DNA from: Synergistaceae bacterium UBA5560
Lineage (GTDB): Bacteria; Synergistota; Synergistia; Synergistales; Aminiphilaceae
Length of the DNA: 29,390 bases
Assembly (NCBI GenBank): GCA_002425685.1
Contig: DIMS01000033.1
Location: 1 to 29,390 of the forward strand
Reading direction: 5' to 3'
In this document: positions 8,349-16,610 of the stretch, in pieces
Layout of the letters: the number at the start of each line of letters is the position of its first letter
Numbering within the stretch: position 1 is the stretch's first letter
Position numbers and translations under genes: made by a program
The notes under the pieces: generated by a model
Told to the model about the DNA's origin: nothing
The model's input: the letters and a program-made list of their open reading frames with translations, nothing else
Database searches by the model: none

Positions 8349-8437
8349 AGAGCTGTGCAATTCCTCTCTCCGGAACCTGCATATGGTGCTGTAAAGAAAG
8401 CAGCACCGCCCGGAATGTAAAGCACCGGAGCGACGAG

Positions 8438-8473
8438 AAAAAGCCGGAGGGCCTGTCGCCCCTCCGGCTTTTT
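8438..8473. terminator. bidirectional intrinsic terminator
   Basis: AAAAAGCCGGAGGG (8438-8451) pairs perfectly with 8460-8473 around an 8-base loop. Runs of A on the left and T on the right give a U tail on both strands, so it can end both the PheC-like gene and the convergent lipoprotein gene. Confidence 0.9.
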
Positions 8474-8537
8474 CTCTCCCGTCCGCATTCCGGTTCCGGC
8501 TCTTTCTGCAGCACGGGCCCCCTGCCGGAGCTGCCGT

Positions 8538-10205
8538 CTACTGGTCGTAGCGCACCCGATAAGGGCCGACGAGACTGTTGAAAAGCAGGTCGCCGTTCGG
8601 AAGATACTGGAGAATCGCGTACGCGCCGTTACCGAAGTTCTTTTTGCCGAACACGGTCCGGTGCACCGTCTCCCCCGTGTCCCAATCCATACCCGTGACC
8701 TCCCAGCCATCCTCGCGGGTGTAGCCGTTCACGAGGGCCATGTTGGAAGACCGGCTGTTCACGGGAACCATGCTTGTGGAAGAGACATCGGGGCGGACCC
8801 AGACGGATTTCCACTCCTTGCTCTCCGCATCCCACTGAAACCGTTCCACCCCCGAGGGAGCATTGAAGATGGGCCCCATGACCGCGACGTCCAGAATCTT
8901 GTTGACCGCGCCCATCGTCGCCACGTCCCCGGGAATGTTGTTCACCACGAAAGCGCCGTAGCCGCGCACCACCACGGACTGCTCCGACTGGATCCACTCC
9001 GGCTGGGGAGTCAGGCCGCAGGTGACCCGGATCTGCCCGGCGATCCGCCGGGACGCCGTACCCGGCTTCTGGACAAACCCCTCGGGAATTTGGTCGCGCC
9101 AGAAGGCGACGAGTTTCATCCGTTTTTCTCCGTCGGTGATGACCACCAGCTTGTCCGGGTCGGAACCGAAGCCCATGAGGGTCGGCGTGGATCCCGTTCC
9201 GGTTCCGAATTTCACCAGAGGCGGGACGGCGTCGCTCGGTGCGTCGTAGGCACTGATCCAGGCTCCGTCCACCTCGCGTTCGGAGAGGGTCGTTCCGGTC
9301 CAGACGAGCTTGCGCATGAATTTGTTCGAGGCGATGTACAGGCCGTTCTCTTCGTCCACCGCGATGGAATTGGTCACCGTCTCGTCGGCGCCGAAGGACA
9401 CGAACTGCGCCGTGGCGGGATCCAGATTCCGGTCGATCACGGCGACGCCGTTGCTGAAGATCACCACGAGGAATCCGTCGTAGGTCATGCTCAAGCCGAA
9501 AAGCGACACCGTCACCCCTTCGGGCAGATCTTCCCCCTGGATGGTCCGGACGTCATCAATCCTCCGAAGAATCCGGATTCCCGCGGAGGGATCGGCAGGA
9601 TCCGTCAGGGCAAAGGCATAGACGCCGGGACCGAAGTTGGCATAGAGCACGTTGTCGCGATCAACCACGGAGTAGGCGCCGTTCCGGATGCGATAGGCGT
9701 AGTTCTCATCATAGTAGCTCCTGAGAATCTGATCCACGTCGCCGGAAGTCTCCCCCTCGAACACCATCTCTCCCACGAGCTTGTGATCAGTCCTCGAAAT
9801 CGGGCCGAGGCCGGGCGCAACGTAGGCCGGAGCGTCAATGCGGGCCATCTCCACCCACGCGTCATCCCCATTCCGGATGTAGGATACCCGATCGGTTCCA
9901 ACCCCCCACATGTACACCGGATTCGTCGACGCCAGGGTGATGATGTTCACGGGTCCGCCGTAGGAAATGGGCTGCCGGGCCGGGTCCACGGAAAATGTGC
10001 CCCTGGGCGGCCCGTAGGGCGTGGAATCGCTCTGGGAGGAATCGAAATGGGTAATGCCGTACAGCGAGGCGGAAAGATACGGATTCGTCACCGGACCGTT
10101 CTCGGCGACGTTGTCACTGCCGCCGCACCCCCCAAGGGAAAGAAGAAAAACGCCAAGAAGCACAACAAGCACCGGAGATCCGGCTGTTTTTTTCACTTCT
10201 TTCAT
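8538..10205 (-). CDS. predicted secreted lipoprotein of unknown function, possible beta-propeller
   Basis: A 555-residue protein that I cannot place in a named family. Residues 1-27 are a lipoprotein signal with lipobox LGGC, so Cys27 should be lipidated and the protein held on the outer face of a membrane. The rest has no further membrane segments and is built of repeated short beta-like stretches ending in hydrophobic-aspartate-x-aspartate or glycine turns, for example SIAVDEENGLYIAS, MTYDGFLVVIFSNGVAVID and DPDKLVVITDGEKRMKLVAF. Such repeats suggest a beta-propeller (SMP-30/NHL or PQQ-like), but this is an impression. ATG at 10205 follows a GGGGGAATG context. It stands downstream of the TRAP operon on the same strand, with its own likely promoter at 10274-10302, and ends at the terminator at 8438. 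Confidence 0.7.
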   Translation of the reverse strand: MKEVKKTAGSPVLVVLLGVFLLSLGGCGGSDNVAENGPVTNPYLSASLYGITHFDSSQSDSTPYGPPRGTFSVDPARQPISYGGPVNIITLASTNPVYMWGVGTDRVSYIRNGDDAWVEMARIDAPAYVAPGLGPISRTDHKLVGEMVFEGETSGDVDQILRSYYDENYAYRIRNGAYSVVDRDNVLYANFGPGVYAFALTDPADPSAGIRILRRIDDVRTIQGEDLPEGVTVSLFGLSMTYDGFLVVIFSNGVAVIDRNLDPATAQFVSFGADETVTNSIAVDEENGLYIASNKFMRKLVWTGTTLSEREVDGAWISAYDAPSDAVPPLVKFGTGTGSTPTLMGFGSDPDKLVVITDGEKRMKLVAFWRDQIPEGFVQKPGTASRRIAGQIRVTCGLTPQPEWIQSEQSVVVRGYGAFVVNNIPGDVATMGAVNKILDVAVMGPIFNAPSGVERFQWDAESKEWKSVWVRPDVSSTSMVPVNSRSSNMALVNGYTREDGWEVTGMDWDTGETVHRTVFGKKNFGNGAYAILQYLPNGDLLFNSLVGPYRVRYDQ

Positions 10206-10273
10206 GAATCATTCCCCCTTCCGCCCTGTCAACACGAGAAAAACGGGAGCCCATTCCATTGAGGATCGTTTGC

Positions 10274-10302
10274 ATCTTTCTGTACTTTTTGATTTTTGTC
10301 AA
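10274..10302 (-). promoter_or_regulatory. weak putative promoter of the lipoprotein gene
   Basis: On the minus strand TTGACA (10302-10297) and AAAGAT (10279-10274, 3 of 6 matches) are 17 bases apart, about 70 bases before the lipoprotein start and after the dctM stop. Confidence 0.3.
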
Positions 10303-10355
10303 GCTTTGCCCCTCGCCTTTTCCCGCGATATTTCAGATTTTCAGGGGAGACGTCG

Positions 10356-11639
10356 CTAATGACGCAACAATTCAACAAGCCCCAGGCTGACGGAAGGAAC
10401 GTACGTGAAAAGCATCAGACAGACCAGCATGGCGAGCACAAAGGGCAAGATCTGTTTCGAGATGCCCTCGATCGATTCCCCGGAGATCGCGGAAGCCACG
10501 AAAAGATTGATCCCATAAGGTGGCGTGATGAACCCGATGGCCAGATTGACGGTAATGATGATGCCGAATTGAATGGGGTCCATGCCAAGCCTGGTCACCA
10601 CCGGAAGGAGAATCGGGGTGAGAATGATCACGGCGGCGATGTTGTCGATGAAACATCCGACAATGAGCAGAAACACATTAATCAGCAGCATGATCACGAA
10701 AGGACTCTGCGACACGCTGCCCAACCACTCGGCGATGGTCGTCGGAATCTGGGCCAGGGCAAGGTAGTTGGAAAACGCCATGGAAAGGCCGATCATGAAT
10801 TCCGTCGCGCCGTTGATGAGGCCGGAGGTCCTCAGGCATTCGTAGATCGCCTTTCCGTCGAGTTCCTTGTAGACGAATTTTCCGATGACGACCGAGTAGA
10901 CCACGGCCACGACCGCCGCCTCCGTCGGCGTGAACACACCACCGTAGATCCCCCCCAGAATGATGATGGGAACCATCAGGGCTCCAAGGGATTCCTTGAA
11001 TGCGTGAAACACGTTTCCGAGCGTCGGCGGCTCCTTCGAACTCAGGTAGTTTCTCTTCCTGGCAATGAAGTAGCAGACCGTCATGAGGGCAATGCCTATC
11101 AGGATACCCGGAACGACACCGGCGATGAACATGTCTCCGATGGACGTCTGGGCCACCACGCTGTAGATGACGAAGGGGATGCTCGGAGGAATGATCACCC
11201 CGATGGTGCCTGCAGCCGCCGTCAGAGAAGCCGCGAACGTTCCATGATACTTCCTCTCCTTCATCGCCGGAATCATGAAGGAACCGATCGCCGAGACCGT
11301 CGCCGGACCGGAGCCGGAAATGGCGGCGAAGAACATGCAGGCCAGGACCGTGACCATGGCCAGGCCTCCGATGATGAACCCCACAAGGCTCTCCGCAAGG
11401 GCAACGAGCCGCCTCGAAATTCCTCCGTTGCACATGAGTGCACCGGCCAGAATGAAGAACGGAATAGCCAACAGAGGAAAGGAATCCAGTCCCGTAAAGG
11501 ACTTCTGTGCGATCAGGACGAGCGGTATGTCGGTCGTGAGGGCCAGGCAGATGCCTGTGGCCAATCCGAGCGTGATGCCGATGGGAATGCTCAGGCCGAT
11601 GAACAGAATCAGGAGCCCGAAGAGAAGAAGTGCTTCCAT
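10356..11639 (-). CDS. dctM: TRAP transporter large permease DctM
   Basis: A 427-residue membrane protein of the TRAP DctM subfamily, the channel subunit that couples sodium entry to uptake of a bound organic acid. Family hallmarks are present: an ISGSGPATVSAIG segment near residues 110-125, IIPPSIPFVIYSVV, GGVFTPTEAAVVAVVYS, and near the end GFITPPYGINLFVAS. About 11-12 hydrophobic helices are visible and the length is standard. Its ATG lies only 2 bases after the dctQ stop, so the two are translationally coupled. It is the last gene of the dctP-dctQ-dctM set and possibly of the long hut/aconitase X transcript. Confidence 0.95.
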   Translation of the reverse strand: MEALLLFGLLILFIGLSIPIGITLGLATGICLALTTDIPLVLIAQKSFTGLDSFPLLAIPFFILAGALMCNGGISRRLVALAESLVGFIIGGLAMVTVLACMFFAAISGSGPATVSAIGSFMIPAMKERKYHGTFAASLTAAAGTIGVIIPPSIPFVIYSVVAQTSIGDMFIAGVVPGILIGIALMTVCYFIARKRNYLSSKEPPTLGNVFHAFKESLGALMVPIIILGGIYGGVFTPTEAAVVAVVYSVVIGKFVYKELDGKAIYECLRTSGLINGATEFMIGLSMAFSNYLALAQIPTTIAEWLGSVSQSPFVIMLLINVFLLIVGCFIDNIAAVIILTPILLPVVTRLGMDPIQFGIIITVNLAIGFITPPYGINLFVASAISGESIEGISKQILPFVLAMLVCLMLFTYVPSVSLGLVELLRH

Positions 11640-11641
11640 GA

Positions 11642-12124
11642 TCAGGCCCCCTCTCCGCCCGGAGTTCCGCTGAAGAGCTTCTTGATTTCCACGATCAGAC
11701 GGAGAGCCATCAGAGCCGATCCCACCGGTACCGACGCATAGGCGTACGCCATGGGAATCTCCATGGCCGCCGACAATTGCCCTCTCGTCAGTAGATGTCT
11801 TGTCACTGTGCTACCCTGATATGCTAAAAAAACACAGAAGCCGAACCATGCAAGGAGCACGAACAATTCGAAATACTTCCTGCTCGCTCCCGTCAATTTA
11901 TTCGCAAACATCTCTACCCTGAAATGGCTTCTCTCTTTGACCGCATAACTTGCTCCGATCCACGAAAGCCACAAGAAGATGTACCTGGCAAGTTCTTCGC
12001 TCCAGGACAGGGAATTTTGAAAGACATAGCGCATGACAACCTGCACGAAGACCAGAAGCGTCATGAAAGCCAGGGAGTAGACAATGAAATATTCTTCAAA
12101 ATTATAGATAAGTTTCTTAATCAT
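11642..12124 (-). CDS. dctQ: TRAP transporter small permease DctQ
   Basis: A 160-residue membrane protein with four hydrophobic helices, the size and layout of DctQ. The family pattern is clear: VFVQVVMRYVFQNSLSWSEELARYIFLWLSWIGASYAVKERSHF, seen here in pieces as QVVMRYVFQNSLSW and SEELARYIFLWL, then VEMF. DctQ pairs with DctM in the membrane and docks the binding protein. ATG at 12124 follows GAGGAG by 8 bases and starts with IKKLIYNFEEY, as normal; the open frame reaching 12184 overlaps the hairpin before the gene and is not needed. Confidence 0.92.
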   Translation of the reverse strand: MIKKLIYNFEEYFIVYSLAFMTLLVFVQVVMRYVFQNSLSWSEELARYIFLWLSWIGASYAVKERSHFRVEMFANKLTGASRKYFELFVLLAWFGFCVFLAYQGSTVTRHLLTRGQLSAAMEIPMAYAYASVPVGSALMALRLIVEIKKLFSGTPGGEGA

Positions 12125-12151
12125 GCGCACTTCTCCTCGCACGGAAAATAG

Positions 12152-12182
12152 GTGCGGCCCCCGTCCGAGACGAGAGCCGCAC
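12152..12182 (-). terminator. hairpin between dctP and dctQ (attenuator candidate)
   Basis: GTGCGGC at 12152-12158 pairs with GCCGCAC at 12176-12182, with a further weak inner stem. It sits just after the dctP stop. On the transcribed strand it is followed a few bases later by CTATTTT. Partial terminators here are a common way to make more binding protein than permease. Confidence 0.45.
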
Positions 12183-12196
12183 ATACGTGATGATCG

Positions 12197-13189
12197 CTAT
12201 TTCACCTTTTTTGCGATTTCGACGATTTCCTCACCAAGCTGGTCCTTGAACTGATCATACACGGGTCTCGTCGCCTCCACGAACAGGGTTTTCTGTTCGG
12301 GAGTCAGGGTGTTGACCTCCATGCCCTTTGCCTTGAGTTCCTCGAGAAGCTTGTCCTCCTGTTCGGCGATCATCTTTCGCTGGGCAAGCACGAATTCACG
12401 GCCACCCTTCATGACGATCTCCCGAAGGTCCTCGGGCAGTTTGTCGAGGAACGCCTTACTCGTCAGGGCCATCGTGGCGGAGAAGACATGTCCCGTGAGG
12501 GAATAGTATTTCTGAACCTCGTAGAATTTGGCGTCATAGACGATCGCCACAGGGTTCTCCTCGCCATCGACCGTCTTCTGCTGCAATGCGGTGTACAATT
12601 CACCGAAATTCATGGGCGTCGGATTTGCCCCCAACAGCTTGAAGAAGGCGATGTGCATGGGGTTCTCCATCGTCCGAAGCTTCAGCCCCTTCATGTCGTC
12701 CGGAACGAACACCGGGTTGCGGCTGTTCGTGACATGCCTGAACCCGTTCTCGAAATAGCCGAGATTCACGAACCCCGACGGAAGCAGATAGGAATCGAGC
12801 TTCTGGCCAAGTTCGCCGTCCAATGCTTCGAATGCGGATTCCCTGCTCGTGAAAAGGAACGGAAGGTCCAGAACCTGGAACCGCTTCTCGAATCCCGCTA
12901 TGGCCGATGTGGCGGGAAGGGCGATCTGGATCGTCCCCATCTGGACCGATTCGGAGAGTTCCCGATCCCCGCCCAGCTGCGCGTTCGGATAGATCTCCAC
13001 CTTGATCTTTCCGTTCGACTCGCTCTCCACATACTTCTTGAAAACATCACGCATGCAGATGTAGTCAGGATGGGACTCGGAAACGATCGTTCCAACCTTG
13101 ATGGTGAAATCCGCCGCCACGGCAGGAACAGCGATGAGGCTGACAAGGGCCAACGCAAGCAGGAGCTTGAACAACCGGGCTGCCTTCAT
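12197..13189 (-). CDS. dctP: TRAP transporter substrate-binding protein DctP
   Basis: A 330-residue exported binding protein of the DctP family. Residues 1-26 form a signal peptide ending AVAA; the mature protein starts ADFTIKVGTIVSESHP. The domain-joining region GLKLRTMENPMHIAFFKLLGA holds the arginine that, in the family, salt-bridges the substrate carboxylate, and MNFGELYTALQQKTVDGEENP is the other family mark. It binds an organic acid outside the membrane and hands it to DctQ/DctM. Start ATG 13189 follows GGAGGATA. Because it lies directly behind aconitase X pair 1 and the hut genes, its ligand may be the substrate of that pathway (histidine, urocanate or a hydroxy acid), but the sequence does not decide this. 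Confidence 0.93.
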   Translation of the reverse strand: MKAARLFKLLLALALVSLIAVPAVAADFTIKVGTIVSESHPDYICMRDVFKKYVESESNGKIKVEIYPNAQLGGDRELSESVQMGTIQIALPATSAIAGFEKRFQVLDLPFLFTSRESAFEALDGELGQKLDSYLLPSGFVNLGYFENGFRHVTNSRNPVFVPDDMKGLKLRTMENPMHIAFFKLLGANPTPMNFGELYTALQQKTVDGEENPVAIVYDAKFYEVQKYYSLTGHVFSATMALTSKAFLDKLPEDLREIVMKGGREFVLAQRKMIAEQEDKLLEELKAKGMEVNTLTPEQKTLFVEATRPVYDQFKDQLGEEIVEIAKKVK

Positions 13190-13326
13190 GAGACATATCC
13201 TCCTTCGCGCACAGACCATTCCCTCTCGGGACCGATGTCCATGTTCACGCCTTCTTCACTGGAGTAAGGTCTTTTTCTTCTTTTTCCTCTTTCCCGTCGT
13301 CCCCCCATTCCGCTCCCCTTCTTTCT

Positions 13327-13349
13327 CAAAACGAAGGAGCTTTCTTCGT
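13327..13349 (-). terminator. small hairpin after aconitase X small subunit 1
   Basis: ACGAAG (13331-13336) and CTTCGT (13344-13349) form a 6-bp stem that overlaps the stop codon and is followed on the minus strand by TTTT. It is too weak to be sure of; it might cause partial termination before the TRAP genes. Confidence 0.3.
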
Positions 13350-13771
13350 CACTGCGCGGCCCTGACGCGGACAAGCTGCTCGTCCGCATCAACTTCCACC
13401 CAGTCTCCATCGCTGATGACGTCGAAGGGGTCCGCCTCGAGGCGATCCACCATAACGGCATCGACGACCACAGCCGAGGCGACGAGGACAGGCTCGGTCT
13501 CCCTGACGATGATGGCTGCCGGAAGTGTGCCTTTCACCCAGAGCTGGTAAAATCCGTCCACCTGTACGACGGAACTCCCCTTTCCGGACTGAAGCACGAG
13601 GATCTTTCCGGCCAGCGATTTTCCCTGCAGAGGATGACTTTTCTCGATGACCGTCCCGGTTTCGGGATCGCACAGGTAGAAACACATGGGTTCCCTGGAG
13701 ACGATGGCCTCTCCGCACCCGCTTCCCTTCACGATGCATCGGCACCGATAGGTTCGTTCAACTTCGCTCAT
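13349..13771 (-). CDS. aconitase X small subunit (swivel domain, DUF126), copy 1
   Basis: A 140-residue protein matching the aconitase X swivel subunit. Conserved elements are EAIVSREPMCFYLCDPETGTV, read here as SREPMCFYL and DPETGTVIEKSHPLQGKSL, then the active-site loop LQSGKGSSVVQ with its paired serines. It closes over the large subunit to complete a dehydratase active site. Its ATG overlaps the large-subunit stop (TAATG), so both are made together at equal rate. Two-subunit aconitase X enzymes include archaeal phosphomevalonate dehydratase and bacterial cis-3-hydroxyproline dehydratases; neither is implied by this context. The N-terminus is cysteine-rich (RCRCIVKGSGCG), as is that of copy 2. 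Confidence 0.9.
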   Translation of the reverse strand: MSEVERTYRCRCIVKGSGCGEAIVSREPMCFYLCDPETGTVIEKSHPLQGKSLAGKILVLQSGKGSSVVQVDGFYQLWVKGTLPAAIIVRETEPVLVASAVVVDAVMVDRLEADPFDVISDGDWVEVDADEQLVRVRAAQ

Positions 13772-14988
13772 TACAGGGCCTCCCCGCAGACGGCCGCCTC
13801 GACGCAGCCTGAAAGTCTTCGTATGACGAACGGTTGCCCTCGTCGCTCGCGATAATAGGCACATTTGGGCGAATCCGTGATTCCAAGCCCTCCCTCGAAA
13901 GATTTCCAGCAGGGCTCATCGATACACGTATCCGCCACGAGATCGACCCCGAGCTCCGCCAGTCTCTCCCTTTCGCCGGAGCGCGATGCCAGTTCGAGAG
14001 CGTCGCAGGAAGTGAGTATCCAGAACGCGACACCGTCCCTGACGTGACGCCCCTTCATCAGTCTCTCTACCTCTCGGATCTGTGCGTAGGTGTAATGGGG
14101 ACACCCCAGCATCACGAGATTGATGCGACCGCCCTTTTCCGAAACGGCATCCTCCTGCTCCCGCAGGTCTCTTTTTGTGACCACGAGCTCCGCCTCCGGA
14201 ACAGAACCTCCGAAGGCCTTCTCCAGTGTCTGCGCCTCCGGGGTCATTCCTACGATATGATACATCGGCACAGCTCCACTCGTGTTCAATTCCGCACCGA
14301 GATAGAGAAGCGATTCCGGCGAGGGCCGCGATCCCACATGGGGGATGTGGAGAACGGGAACCCTCGATCCGGCGAACCGTCCCACGTACCAGCCGAGCAG
14401 GCCCCAGTCGTAGGGTTCTCCGAGAGGTGCTTCCACACGGACAAGAAACTGTCCCCGCCTGTTCTCGTCCAGGTGGAACCCGTAGAGTGGCGTTTTTCCC
14501 ACCACGGCTGCCGCGAGGGCACTGACGGAGGACTCCCGGTTCGTGCGCGCTCCAAGAATCGAGTTGACGTACGGGGTCGCACTGGACTCGGAAAAAGCAA
14601 TGTGTTCACCGAAAGCGGGAACGTTCGTCCCAAGACCGGGCGTACAACAGAAAGTCAACGCCGCACCGATGCGTCGATAGACATCGACTGTTCGCAGAGC
14701 CAGATCGAGTTCCTCTGCGGTGACTTCGTAGCGTTTCGTCAGGCTTGCCACGTCCCAGGCAGGGTTGGTCGTGGGAATCACCGTGCATCGGGCTCCGCCG
14801 TCCGCCAGAAGACCGCACCAGTACGTGTCCCCTTCCTGCCCGCTCAACGCCACATGGGTTCTCGTGACGGGAATCAACCGTTCCGCATCGAAGGCTTTTC
14901 CCAGCGCGACCAGAAGCTCCATGGCCTTCATAACCCCTTTGCCGCACTGCCCGTCAAGCATTCGTTTCTCTTCATCCGTCAGGAGCAC
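13771..14988 (-). CDS. aconitase X large (catalytic) subunit, copy 1
   Basis: A 405-residue aconitase X (DUF521) catalytic subunit, an iron-sulphur dehydratase that removes water from a hydroxy acid or hydroxy amino acid. Marks are LTDEEKRMLDG at the start, VTRTHVALSG, the CTPGLGTNVPAFGEHIAF loop, SESSATPYVNSILGARTNRES, and the likely cluster cysteines in CTP, LGCPHYTYAQI, DTCIDEPC and DSPKCAYY. GTG at 14988 is preferred over the ATG at 15009: AAGGGG lies 7 bases before it, and copy 2 then aligns end to end with the same length. Copy 1 has GLGTN where copy 2 has YLQQN in the cysteine loop, so the two may use different substrates. It follows the glutamate formimidoyltransferase gene by 135 bases. 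Confidence 0.9.
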   Translation of the reverse strand: MLLTDEEKRMLDGQCGKGVMKAMELLVALGKAFDAERLIPVTRTHVALSGQEGDTYWCGLLADGGARCTVIPTTNPAWDVASLTKRYEVTAEELDLALRTVDVYRRIGAALTFCCTPGLGTNVPAFGEHIAFSESSATPYVNSILGARTNRESSVSALAAAVVGKTPLYGFHLDENRRGQFLVRVEAPLGEPYDWGLLGWYVGRFAGSRVPVLHIPHVGSRPSPESLLYLGAELNTSGAVPMYHIVGMTPEAQTLEKAFGGSVPEAELVVTKRDLREQEDAVSEKGGRINLVMLGCPHYTYAQIREVERLMKGRHVRDGVAFWILTSCDALELASRSGERERLAELGVDLVADTCIDEPCWKSFEGGLGITDSPKCAYYRERRGQPFVIRRLSGCVEAAVCGEAL

Positions 14989-15123
14989 TTCGTTTCCCCT
15001 TTCCCTCATGCACGGTTTTTTGAGAACAGGCCACCGACACACCCCTTGGGTTTCAACGTCGAAGCATGGACGATTTCAGTACCGGAGAGCATTGGATTCC
15101 GGTCCCTCCCGGCCTCTCCGCTT

Positions 15124-16017
15124 CTAGTCGATCAGCTTCGCCTCAATGATCTGTTCCATATTGAAATCGTGGACCCGAAGATAATGGGTGACGACATCCT
15201 TGAGTGCGTCCAGGGGAACGGGACCGACAAGTTCAGCTCCGCCGACGGCGACACCGTAGGATTCCGCCAGAGCCTTCACCGTCTCGAAGACGACGGGAAT
15301 GGGGGTCATCCGGTAATTGACGAGATTCATCGACACCTGTGCCTGGTGGCTCTCTTCCAGAGGAAGCGCGATGGCTCTCACGGAATGAAAACCTCCACTG
15401 CTGAAGCGAACCGCTTTGGCGATCGCCTTCGCGACATTCAGGTCCTCGGTTCTCAAGTTCACATTGAAGGCCACCAGAGAGAAACGGACCCCCGTCACCG
15501 TCGCTCCCCATTCGGGAGGAAACACCGCAGGACCTTCGTCGGGAATCCAAGCGGGATCCTTCATCTTTTCGGCAAACCCTTCGTACTGCCCTTTCCGGAT
15601 TGTGACGAGCACCTTCCGTTCCGGTTTCGTGGCTGCATCCTCGTAGTAATAGACAGGAACTCCCCTGCCACCGAGAAACGCTCCGTACGCCCGGGCGATA
15701 CCGAGCGCCTCCTCCTCCGAAACATTCCGTATCGGGACGAAAGGAACGACGTCCACCGCTCCCATTCTGGGGTGGCTTCCCTTGTGAACCGTCATGTCGA
15801 TTCGGGCAAGAGCCGCATCGGTCACCCGCTTCGCGCCCTCGAGAACATCCTCCGGATCCCCCATGAAAGTGTAGACGGTCCGGTTGTGATCGCTGTTGGA
15901 ATTGATGTCGAGCACAATAAGCCCGGAAACATTCTCCAGAGCCGCCGTGATGGCGCCGATTTTTTCCGAGTCGGTTCCTTCGCTGATATTCAACTCGCAA
16001 AGAAGAACTTTTCTCAT
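15124..16017 (-). CDS. glutamate formimidoyltransferase
   Basis: A 297-residue soluble enzyme that moves the formimino group of N-formiminoglutamate to tetrahydrofolate, releasing glutamate; it is the stand-alone version of the N-terminal half of FTCD. The family segments are clear: ECNISEG-like ELNISEGTD at the N-terminus, DHNRTVYTFMGDPE, HKGSHPRMGAVDVVPFVP with the catalytic histidine, and AFNVNLRTEDLNVAKAIAKAVR. ATG at 16017 overlaps the stop of the cyclodeaminase gene (ATGA), so the two steps are coupled at translation. This enzyme pair replaces formiminoglutamase (HutG) and saves the one-carbon unit for the folate pool, which suits an anaerobe making formate and ATP from it. Confidence 0.94.
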   Translation of the reverse strand: MRKVLLCELNISEGTDSEKIGAITAALENVSGLIVLDINSNSDHNRTVYTFMGDPEDVLEGAKRVTDAALARIDMTVHKGSHPRMGAVDVVPFVPIRNVSEEEALGIARAYGAFLGGRGVPVYYYEDAATKPERKVLVTIRKGQYEGFAEKMKDPAWIPDEGPAVFPPEWGATVTGVRFSLVAFNVNLRTEDLNVAKAIAKAVRFSSGGFHSVRAIALPLEESHQAQVSMNLVNYRMTPIPVVFETVKALAESYGVAVGGAELVGPVPLDALKDVVTHYLRVHDFNMEQIIEAKLID

Positions 16018-16610
16018 TCCGCTTTCCCCGCCTTCCGCTCTTCCACCCCGTCCGTTTCCGTCTCCAGGAGAAACGTTTCCAGTTCGGCAACGCGCTCCGG
16101 ATCCTTGATGAGCCCCAGATTGGCCCGAATATTGGCGAGACATCCCCCTACAGCCGCCCTCGCAAACACCGCGCCCACTTCCAGATCGGACCCGGCATTG
16201 CCGTTGGACCTTCCCTTCATGTCTCTCGCCGCACGCTCCACTTTCAGAGCAAGCAACGCATTCCGGCGGGGCACGTCGGCCGCAACATAGGCGGCTTTCC
16301 CGACGGCCTCCCTCCGTAACGCCTTCTCCGTCTCCGTCGCCTTGGGTAACGCATAGGCCGACTTTATGCCCAGGAATGCTTCGAGATCCCGAACAGCACC
16401 ATCCCGAAGCAGAAGGGAGATCTCGTCCATTTCCGCGGCGGTTTTTTCATACGCTTCGTCGGAAAGGCCGCACTGCTTTCCAACGGACAACCGTGCGACC
16501 ATGCCCACGAGAGACGCAGCCATCGCTGCGGAAACCGCGGACGCGGCACCGCCTCCGGCCGTGAAATCCTTCGAGTCGTAAATCCTCGCCATCACATCTT
16601 CCAGGGTCAT
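16014..16610 (-). CDS. formimidoyltetrahydrofolate cyclodeaminase
   Basis: A 198-residue, mostly helical enzyme of the FTCD_C (cyclodeaminase/cyclohydrolase) family. It turns 5-formimidoyl-tetrahydrofolate into methenyl-tetrahydrofolate and ammonia. The glycine-rich start TAGGGAASAVSAAMAASLVGMVARL and the later SNGNAGSDLEVGAVFARAAV, read here in part, are the family pattern; the length equals other stand-alone versions such as FchA. The ATG overlaps the hutI stop by ATGA, and its own stop overlaps the formimidoyltransferase start in the same way, so hutI and these two genes form a tightly coupled trio. Confidence 0.92.
   Translation of the reverse strand: MTLEDVMARIYDSKDFTAGGGAASAVSAAMAASLVGMVARLSVGKQCGLSDEAYEKTAAEMDEISLLLRDGAVRDLEAFLGIKSAYALPKATETEKALRREAVGKAAYVAADVPRRNALLALKVERAARDMKGRSNGNAGSDLEVGAVFARAAVGGCLANIRANLGLIKDPERVAELETFLLETETDGVEERKAGKAE

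Noticed and set aside
8661..10262. Plus-strand open frame of about 533 codons opposite the lipoprotein
   Set aside because: The opposite strand has a perfect lipobox, a start with ribosome-binding site and a terminator; the plus frame has none and is compositionally odd.
10296..11741. Plus-strand open frame of about 481 codons opposite dctM
   Set aside because: dctM is certain from its family motifs; the antisense product is highly charged, with no domain.
13834..16290. Very long plus-strand open frame (about 818 codons)
   Set aside because: It runs antisense to aconitase X 1, the formimidoyltransferase and the cyclodeaminase genes, all with strong family matches. Its translation is arginine/histidine-rich with no recognisable domain; it is a by-product of GC-rich codon use.
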